This document shows positions 52,151-58,849 of a DNA stretch of 58,849 nucleotides, in pieces (within the stretch, counting starts at the first letter, position 1; every line of letters starts with the position of its first letter). A model generated the notes under the pieces. The model was not told the DNA's origin. It searched no databases and saw only the letters and a list, made by a program, of their open reading frames with translations. Both the position numbers and the translations under genes were made by a program. Source of the stretch: an uncultured Pelagibacteraceae bacterium (GTDB taxonomy: Bacteria > Pseudomonadota > Alphaproteobacteria > Pelagibacterales > Pelagibacteraceae); NCBI GenBank assembly GCA_902603215.1, contig CACKTW010000003.1, forward strand, positions 1 through 58,849. The letters run 5' to 3'.

Positions 52151-53484
52151 TGCTAAATTTAAATTCAAAATTTTCTAATAAGAAATTTTTTATTTATGGT
52201 CTTGGCAAAAGTGGTTTGGCTACATTCGATTTTTTAAGAAAGATAAATACAAAAATTATCTGTTGGGATGATGATAGTTTTCAAAAAAATAGAGTAAATA
52301 AAAGGTTTTATTTAAAAGATTTAAAAGAATTAAAAAAATTTGACTTTGATTACATTGTAATTAGTCCAGGAATAAACGTAAAAGACTGTTTGTTAAAAAA
52401 TTTTTTAAACAAAAATAAAAATAAAATAATTACAGATTTAGATATTTTTTATCATTTTAATAATAAAAATGAAATTATTTCAATTACCGGCACAAACGGC
52501 AAATCAACAACATGCAAATTGCTTGAAGAAGTATTTAAAAATGCTGGATTTAATGTAGAACTTGTTGGAAATATAGGAAGACCATTTTTATCTCTTAAAA
52601 AATTTAATAAAAAAACTTTATTTATAATAGAGCTTTCTTCTTATCAGCTTGAATATACGAAGTATTTTAGATCAAATCATTCAGCTATTTTAAATATATT
52701 TCCAGATCATTTAGATAGACATGATAATTTTAAAAAATATATAAATGCAAAGTTAAAAATTTTTAAATTTCAATTTCCGAAAGATTGTGCCTATCTAAAT
52801 TCAAAAAATAAAATTACAAAAAAAATTTTAAAAAATTTTAAAAATTTAAAATTTAAATCAAAAGCTAATCAAGTTAATCAAAATAGATTAAATAGAATTC
52901 TCAAAAAGATTAAAAACCCATATTTGTTATCCAAAAATAATCTTGAAAACATGTCTTTCACAATAGAAATTGCTAACAAATATAAAATTAAAAAATCAAT
53001 AATTTTAAAATCTTTAAATTATTTCAAAGGCTTGAATCATAGACAAGAACAGGTTTTTGAAAGTAAAAATTTAAAATGTATTAACGATTCAAAAGCCACT
53101 TCATTCAGCGCAACTTTACAATCTTTGAAAACATATAAAAACATTTTTTGGATAGTGGGTGGTCTTCCAAAAAAAGATGATCAATTTTTTTTGAAAAATG
53201 TTAAAAAAAATCTAATTAAGACATACATAGTAGGAAAAAAAATAATTTTTTTTAAAAAAAAGTTAAAAAATCAAACAAAATTTGAAATTTCAAAAGATTT
53301 AAAAAATGCAATATTGGGAATTAAAAAAGATTTAAAATTTGCAAAAAAAAATACTAAAGAAAAGTTTACAATTCTATTAAGCCCAGCAGCTGCTTCATTT
53401 GATCAATTTAAAAACTTTGAAGAAAGAGGAGATAGATTTAAAAAAGTGGTTAAACTTTATAAAAAAGCTCTTATTAATGTTTGA
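52150..53484 (+). CDS. murD: UDP-N-acetylmuramoylalanine-D-glutamate ligase
   Basis: GLGKSGLATFDFL, ISITGTNGKSTTCKLL, ELSSYQLE, NHRQEQV, INDSKATSFSATLQSL. Confidence 0.96.
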   Translation: MLNLNSKFSNKKFFIYGLGKSGLATFDFLRKINTKIICWDDDSFQKNRVNKRFYLKDLKELKKFDFDYIVISPGINVKDCLLKNFLNKNKNKIITDLDIFYHFNNKNEIISITGTNGKSTTCKLLEEVFKNAGFNVELVGNIGRPFLSLKKFNKKTLFIIELSSYQLEYTKYFRSNHSAILNIFPDHLDRHDNFKKYINAKLKIFKFQFPKDCAYLNSKNKITKKILKNFKNLKFKSKANQVNQNRLNRILKKIKNPYLLSKNNLENMSFTIEIANKYKIKKSIILKSLNYFKGLNHRQEQVFESKNLKCINDSKATSFSATLQSLKTYKNIFWIVGGLPKKDDQFFLKNVKKNLIKTYIVGKKIIFFKKKLKNQTKFEISKDLKNAILGIKKDLKFAKKNTKEKFTILLSPAAASFDQFKNFEERGDRFKKVVKLYKKALINV

Positions 53485-54619
53485 TTTTTCTAGAGAAAAT
53501 AAAAGCCTTGTAGCCAGTTGGTTTAGGAATATTGATAAAACAATATTATTCTTAATACTCCTATTATTTTTATTGGGAATATTTTTTTCTTTTTCTTCTA
53601 CTTCTTCCGTAGTGGGTGATAAATTAAATAAAGAAAGTTATTTTTTTTTGAAAAAACATACAATTTTTGTTTTTCTTGGTTTTTTAATAATATTTTTTAT
53701 ATCCTTATCAGAACAAAAATTTATTAAAAAATATTTTCCTTTGCTTTTTATCTTTTCTTTTTTGTTTTTATTACTTATTCCATTTATAGGTACTGAAATC
53801 AAAGGTTCAAAAAGATGGCTTGATTTATTTTTTTTACCAAGATTTCAGCCAATTGAACTTGTGAAACCTTTTTTTATAATTATTTGTGCAAAGATTATTT
53901 CTTTAGAAACAGAATATAATATTTATAAAAAATATTTTTTATCTTTTATAATATTATCTTCCATATTATTTTTATTAGTTTTGCAACCAGATTTAGGACA
54001 ATCAGTTTTGCTTTTTTCTTCTTGGCTAATTATGATTTACGTATCAGGATTTAATTTAGTTTTTTTGATTATTTTTTTGATTATTTGTTTATTTTGTCTT
54101 TTTTTTATAATTTTTTTATTTCCTTATAAATTTGGATATATTGTTTTAAGATTAAAATCTTTTATAGATCCTGCTCAAGGCGATAACTATCAATCTGAAA
54201 AAGCTTTAGAAGCAATCATAAGTGGGGGATTTACCGGCAGAGGTTTGGGTGAAGGAATTTTGAAAGATTTGGTTCCCGAAGCACACACCGACTATATTAT
54301 TGCCGTAATTTCAGAAGAGTATGGAGCATTATTAGTATTACTTTTAATTATAATGTTTTTATTATTATCTTATAAAGTGCTTTACAAATTACAAAACGAA
54401 AGAGATGAATATATCAAACTCGTTTTGGTTGGATTGGTATCTTTATTATTGATTCAAACTTTTATTCACGTTGGTGTAAATATAAGACTTTTTCCAACTA
54501 CAGGCATGACCCTTCCTTTTTTGAGTTATGGAGGATCTTCAATAATAGGTATCTCAATTATTTCAGGACTAATTTTAAATTTTACAAAACACAAACCTAA
54601 TCTAAATAATAATTTATGA
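53477..54619 (+). CDS. ftsW: Lipid II polymerase / flippase-like SEDS protein FtsW
   Basis: SKRWLDLFFLPRFQPIELVKP, GGFTGRGLGEGILKDLVPEAHTDYIIAVISEEYG, TGMTLPFLSYGGSSIIG; start moved to MFDFSRENK. Confidence 0.96.
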   Translation: MFDFSRENKSLVASWFRNIDKTILFLILLLFLLGIFFSFSSTSSVVGDKLNKESYFFLKKHTIFVFLGFLIIFFISLSEQKFIKKYFPLLFIFSFLFLLLIPFIGTEIKGSKRWLDLFFLPRFQPIELVKPFFIIICAKIISLETEYNIYKKYFLSFIILSSILFLLVLQPDLGQSVLLFSSWLIMIYVSGFNLVFLIIFLIICLFCLFFIIFLFPYKFGYIVLRLKSFIDPAQGDNYQSEKALEAIISGGFTGRGLGEGILKDLVPEAHTDYIIAVISEEYGALLVLLLIIMFLLLSYKVLYKLQNERDEYIKLVLVGLVSLLLIQTFIHVGVNIRLFPTTGMTLPFLSYGGSSIIGISIISGLILNFTKHKPNLNNNL

Positions 54620-55707
54620 AAAAAAAAATTGTTTTTTGTGCCGGAGGCACTGGAGGACATATTATTCCAGCATTGAGTTTGCTTAATTATTTTCAAAAAA
54701 ATGAATTTAATGTTTTTTTTATTACAGATAAAAGAGGCAGTAGATTTTTGGATAAAAATTTTAATTTTTTTAAAATACTAAACGTAAGTTCACCATTTGA
54801 GAAAGGTTTAAAAAAAAAGTTTTTTTCTATTATTAAATTAATATTTTCTTTTATAATTTCATTTCAAATTTTATTTAAAGAAAAACCAGATATTATTTTT
54901 GGTTTAGGTGGATATTTATCTTTTCCATTTTGTTTAGCAGCAAAAATGGTTGGAATTAAAGTTTTGATTTATGAACAAAATCTTGTTCTTGGCAAAACTA
55001 ATAAAATTCTATTAATATTATGTGAAAAAATTTTTTTAAACTCAAATAATATTATAAATTTTAATGAAAAATATAAAAAAAAATCTGTTGTTATTGGAAA
55101 TTTAGTAAGAGAAGAAATAAAAAAATATTATTCTAACGAAAAAAAAAAATTAAGTGATACCAAAACAATAATTATTTTAGGTGGTAGCCAAGGCGCTTTT
55201 ATTTTTGCAGATATAATACCAAAAGCAATTTATGCACTGAAAAAAAAAAATTATAAAATAAAGATAATACATCAGGCAATGTCGGAACATGTTGAAAAAT
55301 TGGAAAATTTTTATAATCAACATGATATTGATAATCATGTTTTTAGTTTTAATAAAAACATTTTAGAATTCATGTCGAAATCTGATTTAGCTATTTCAAG
55401 ATGTGGAGCTTCAACTCTTGGAGAGCTTGCATATTTAAAAATCCCTTTTATTGCAATACCGTATCCTTATGCGACAGACAATCATCAATATGAAAATGCA
55501 CTTTTTTATGAAAAAGAAGGTTTTTGTAATTTATTAAAACAAAAAGATTTAAATTTAGAAAGTCTTAATGATTTGTTAATCAAAATGCTTAATAATGATT
55601 CAAATTTTGAAAAAAATAATATTTTTAAAAATCAAAGTGATCAAGTTTTACCTAGTATAAAAAAAGAAATAGAAAAAATATTTAATGAAAATTCAAATAG
55701 CAAGTAA
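54616..55707 (+). CDS. murG: UDP-GlcNAc-undecaprenol-pyrophosphate-MurNAc-pentapeptide GlcNAc transferase
   Basis: FCAGGTGGHIIPALSL, GLGGYLSFPFCLAAK, ILGGSQGA, SRCGASTLGELA. Confidence 0.97.
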   Translation: MKKKIVFCAGGTGGHIIPALSLLNYFQKNEFNVFFITDKRGSRFLDKNFNFFKILNVSSPFEKGLKKKFFSIIKLIFSFIISFQILFKEKPDIIFGLGGYLSFPFCLAAKMVGIKVLIYEQNLVLGKTNKILLILCEKIFLNSNNIINFNEKYKKKSVVIGNLVREEIKKYYSNEKKKLSDTKTIIILGGSQGAFIFADIIPKAIYALKKKNYKIKIIHQAMSEHVEKLENFYNQHDIDNHVFSFNKNILEFMSKSDLAISRCGASTLGELAYLKIPFIAIPYPYATDNHQYENALFYEKEGFCNLLKQKDLNLESLNDLLIKMLNNDSNFEKNNIFKNQSDQVLPSIKKEIEKIFNENSNSK

Positions 55708-57079
55708 CGAAACTATTCATTTTATTGGAATTGGCGGAATAGGCATGAGTGGCTTAGCTCAAATTATGTATAACATGGGTTTTAAAATTCAAGGTAGTGA
55801 TAAAACTAAAAATAAAAGCATCGATAGATTAAAAAAATCTGGTATAAAAATTTATCTAGGACACAAAAAAAAAAATATTTATAAAGCAACATGTGTTGTA
55901 ATTTCTTCTGCAATCAAAAAAAATAATTTAGAATATTTAATTTCTAAAAAAAAAAAATTACCAATATTTAAGCGTGGCGAAATGTTAGCCCATATTGTTT
56001 CTTTAAAAAAAAATATTGTAGTTTCAGGAGCACATGGAAAAACTACAACCACTTCATTGATTTCAAATATTTTAATTGCAGCTAAAATAGACCCAACAGT
56101 CATTAATGGTGGAGTAATAAATCTTATAAATAATACCGCAAAACTTGGAAAAGGTGATTGGAGCGTTTTAGAATCAGACGAATCTGATGGAAGTTTTTTA
56201 AAGATTTCACCAACTTATTCGGTTGTTACGAATATTGATAAAGAGCATTTAGATTATTATAAAAGCTTTGATGTTTTGCAAAAATCCTTTCTTAAATTTG
56301 TAGAAAAAACACCATCTTTTGGAAAATCTATTATTTGTTTAGATGATTTTTACAATAAGATTTTAATCAAAAATTTGAAAACAAAAAATTATTTAACATA
56401 TGGGTTTAATAAAAAATCAAACTTTCATATTTGTAGAGTTCAAAGATCAACTTATGGATCAAAATTTGATTTAAAAATTAATTTAATTTCAAATAAATTA
56501 AAATATATTAGCAATCTAAGAACACCTCTACTAGGAGATCATAATATAAAAAATTGTACAGCAGCTGTTGCTGTTGCATTAAGTTTAGGAATTAACATTG
56601 ATATTATTAAAAAAAGTCTAAAAAATTTTAAAGGAGTACAAAGAAGATTTAACAGGATATTTAGATTTAATGGCAATGATTTTTATGATGATTATGCTCA
56701 CCATCCAACGGAAATAAATGCTCTTTTAGAAGGGGTTAAAAACGTTTATCAAAAAAGAAAAATAATATCTGTTTTTCAGCCTCATAGATTTTCTCGAGTT
56801 AAGCTATTAAAAAAAGAATTTTCAAACGCATTTAAGAAAAGCGATGTGGTAGTTTTATGCCCCGTATATCCGGCTGGTGAAAAAAAAGATTCATCCTTCA
56901 ATTCTGATTCTTTTGGAAAATTGATTGCTAAAAATTCAAAAACTTTAGTTATAATGATAAATTCAGAAAAAGATTTATTAAAATATTTTAAAAAGAATTT
57001 ATATGATAACGAGCTAGTTATATGTATGGGCGCCGGAAGTATCTCAGAATGGATTAGAAATATATCAAAGAGAATATGA
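55685..57079 (+). CDS. murC: UDP-N-acetylmuramate-L-alanine ligase
   Basis: IHFIGIGGIGMSGLAQIM, VSGAHGKTTTTSLI, ESDESDGSFLKISP, YDDYAHHPTEINALL. Confidence 0.97.
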   Translation: MKIQIASNETIHFIGIGGIGMSGLAQIMYNMGFKIQGSDKTKNKSIDRLKKSGIKIYLGHKKKNIYKATCVVISSAIKKNNLEYLISKKKKLPIFKRGEMLAHIVSLKKNIVVSGAHGKTTTTSLISNILIAAKIDPTVINGGVINLINNTAKLGKGDWSVLESDESDGSFLKISPTYSVVTNIDKEHLDYYKSFDVLQKSFLKFVEKTPSFGKSIICLDDFYNKILIKNLKTKNYLTYGFNKKSNFHICRVQRSTYGSKFDLKINLISNKLKYISNLRTPLLGDHNIKNCTAAVAVALSLGINIDIIKKSLKNFKGVQRRFNRIFRFNGNDFYDDYAHHPTEINALLEGVKNVYQKRKIISVFQPHRFSRVKLLKKEFSNAFKKSDVVVLCPVYPAGEKKDSSFNSDSFGKLIAKNSKTLVIMINSEKDLLKYFKKNLYDNELVICMGAGSISEWIRNISKRI

Positions 57080-57996
57080 CAGTAGAAGAAAAAATAGAAA
57101 AAATTTCAAAAAAAATCTCTAGCAAGATTCTATTTGATTATAATCTAAAAAAATTAAACTGGTTTAATTTAGGAGGTTCGGCAAAAGTTTTTTTTAAACC
57201 TGACAATTTAAATGATCTTGTTTTATTTTTAAAAGAATTTTCAAGTAATTTGCCCATTAAAGTTATTGGAGCCGGATCAAATATACTTGTAAGAGATGGT
57301 GGATTTAATGGTGTCATTATTAAGCTAGGGAAGAATTTTTCTCACCTATCTAAGCTTGATAATGGAACTATTGTTTCAGGGGCGTCTGTTTTAGATAAAA
57401 AATTATCTGATTTTGCATTAGAAAATTCAATTGGAGGATTTGAATTTTTTTCTTGCATTCCAGGATCTGTTGGAGGAGCTATAAGAATGAATTCAGGATG
57501 TTATCAATTTGATGTATCCAAATGTTTGATTTCAATTCAATCAATAGATTATAAGGGTAATGTTAAACTCCTAATGTCAAAAGATATTAAATTTCATTAT
57601 AGAGGATCAAATTTACCAGATGATCTAATTTTTTTAAGCGCCACATTCAGAGGTATGCAAAATGATAAAATAACCATTCAGAAAAAAATAGAAAATTTTA
57701 TTGAATCAAAGAAAAAGTCTCAACCTTCCCAAATAAAAACTTGTGGCAGTACATTTAAAAATCCACTTGAACAAACTACAAAAAAAGTATGGGAATTGAT
57801 AAAAGAATCTGATTGCAATAAAATGAAAGTAGGAGGAGCATATATTTCAGATAAACATTTTAATTTTTTTGTTAACGATGGCACGGCCACTTCGTTGGAT
57901 ATGGAGCTTTTAATTGAAAAGGTTAAAGAAAAAGTTATCAAAAAAACTGGGATTAAATTAGATTTAGAACTCCAAATCATTGGAGAAAAAAATTGA
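57076..57996 (+). CDS. murB: UDP-N-acetylenolpyruvoylglucosamine reductase
   Basis: NWFNLGGSAKVFFKP, VIGAGSNILVRDGGFNGVIIKLG, GSVGGAIRMNSGCY, GSTFKNP. Confidence 0.96.
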   Translation: MTVEEKIEKISKKISSKILFDYNLKKLNWFNLGGSAKVFFKPDNLNDLVLFLKEFSSNLPIKVIGAGSNILVRDGGFNGVIIKLGKNFSHLSKLDNGTIVSGASVLDKKLSDFALENSIGGFEFFSCIPGSVGGAIRMNSGCYQFDVSKCLISIQSIDYKGNVKLLMSKDIKFHYRGSNLPDDLIFLSATFRGMQNDKITIQKKIENFIESKKKSQPSQIKTCGSTFKNPLEQTTKKVWELIKESDCNKMKVGGAYISDKHFNFFVNDGTATSLDMELLIEKVKEKVIKKTGIKLDLELQIIGEKN

Positions 57997-58849
57997 AAAA
58001 TAAAATTTTAGTTTTAATGGGAGGTTTGTCTGGTGAGAGAGAGATTAGTATTTTAACAGGAAAAGCTTGCATCAAAGCTTTGAAAAACAAAAAATATAAA
58101 GTTGTTAGTTTGGATCCCAAAGGTAATTTTATTACAGAGCTTAGAAAGATTAAACCCAATATAGTGTTTAATGCATTGCACGGTCGATTTGGAGAAGACG
58201 GTTTTGTTCAGAGCATTTTAGAACTCGAAAAAATAAAATATACTCATTCAGGAGTTTTTGCATCAAGTGTTGCGATTGATAAACATATATCAAAACAAAT
58301 TTTTATTAAAAAAAAAATTAATACACCAAAATATTTTATTTATGATTATAGAAAAAAAACAAATATTAGTATTTTTCTTAAAAAGAAAAATCTTAAATTT
58401 CCAATTGTTATTAAACCCATAAATGAAGGCTCAAGTCTTGGAGTATATATATGTTCCAAAAAAAACTTAAAAAAGAATTTAAATAAACTTAAAAATTATG
58501 ATCAAATATTAGTTGAAGAATATATTCCAGGAAGAGAAATCCAGGTTGCCGTAGCGAATGAAAAACCTTTGGGAGCAATTGAGCTTAGACCTAAAAGAAA
58601 ATTTTATGATTATTTTGCAAAATATTCAAAAAAAGCTAAAACGTTACATATAATGCCAGCTCCAATAGGTTCAAAAAAATATAATGAAGTCTTAAGTTTG
58701 GCAGTTAAGGCTCACAAAGCTCTTAAATGCAAAGGAATTACAAGATCCGATTTTAGATATTACAAAAAGAAATTTTATTTATTAGAAGTTAATACACAGC
58801 CAGGCATGACCCAATTATCATTGGTGCCAGAAATAGCTGCTTATAATGG
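57993..58849 (+). CDS. ddl: D-alanine-D-alanine ligase, truncated by the window edge (probable TTG start)
   Basis: Frame from 57993: LKNKILVLMGGLSGEREISILTGKA...NALHGRFGEDGFVQS...PIVIKPINEGSSLGVYI...VEEYIPGREIQVAV; open to the window end, so absent from the ORF track. Confidence 0.92.
   Translation, partial: MKNKILVLMGGLSGEREISILTGKACIKALKNKKYKVVSLDPKGNFITELRKIKPNIVFNALHGRFGEDGFVQSILELEKIKYTHSGVFASSVAIDKHISKQIFIKKKINTPKYFIYDYRKKTNISIFLKKKNLKFPIVIKPINEGSSLGVYICSKKNLKKNLNKLKNYDQILVEEYIPGREIQVAVANEKPLGAIELRPKRKFYDYFAKYSKKAKTLHIMPAPIGSKKYNEVLSLAVKAHKALKCKGITRSDFRYYKKKFYLLEVNTQPGMTQLSLVPEIAAYN

Overview
This window is an AT-rich, very compact bacterial chromosome segment. Its gene content points to a SAR11/Pelagibacterales-type alphaproteobacterium: CcrM, PetP/PetR, petABC, MlaA/MlaC, a MurE-MurF fusion, and near-absent intergenic space. 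Almost all of it is core genome: DNA repair (rnhB, family-4 UDG, uvrB, uvrC), isoprenoid/heme/translation factors, cytochrome bc1, petP-petR-histidine kinase, carAB, yqeY-dnaG-rpoD, two tRNAs, RNase P RNA, and a division/cell-wall (dcw) cluster from mraZ to a truncated ddl at the right edge. I see no mobile elements, prophage, CRISPR or recognisable defence islands. The observations most worth a second look concern regulation and architecture. (1) ftsZ sits between mraZ and rsmH, behind a promoter whose -10 lies inside a three-box, 10-bp-period MraZ-type operator. (2) The ccrM promoter has GANTC sites in its spacer and overlapping its -10. (3) A paired GANTC element lies in the unexplained rnpB-mraZ gap. 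(4) The CCA-adding enzyme gene starts 3 nt after the encoded CCA of a tRNA-Gln. (5) A family-4-type UDG has only one Cys. (6) The Rieske protein has an extra N-terminal hydrophobic segment. (7) An ELM1-like/2OG-oxygenase gene pair has no known role. (8) A pteridine-reductase-like SDR plus folB are embedded between uvrB and uvrC. All calls are from reading the sequence; no database search was run.
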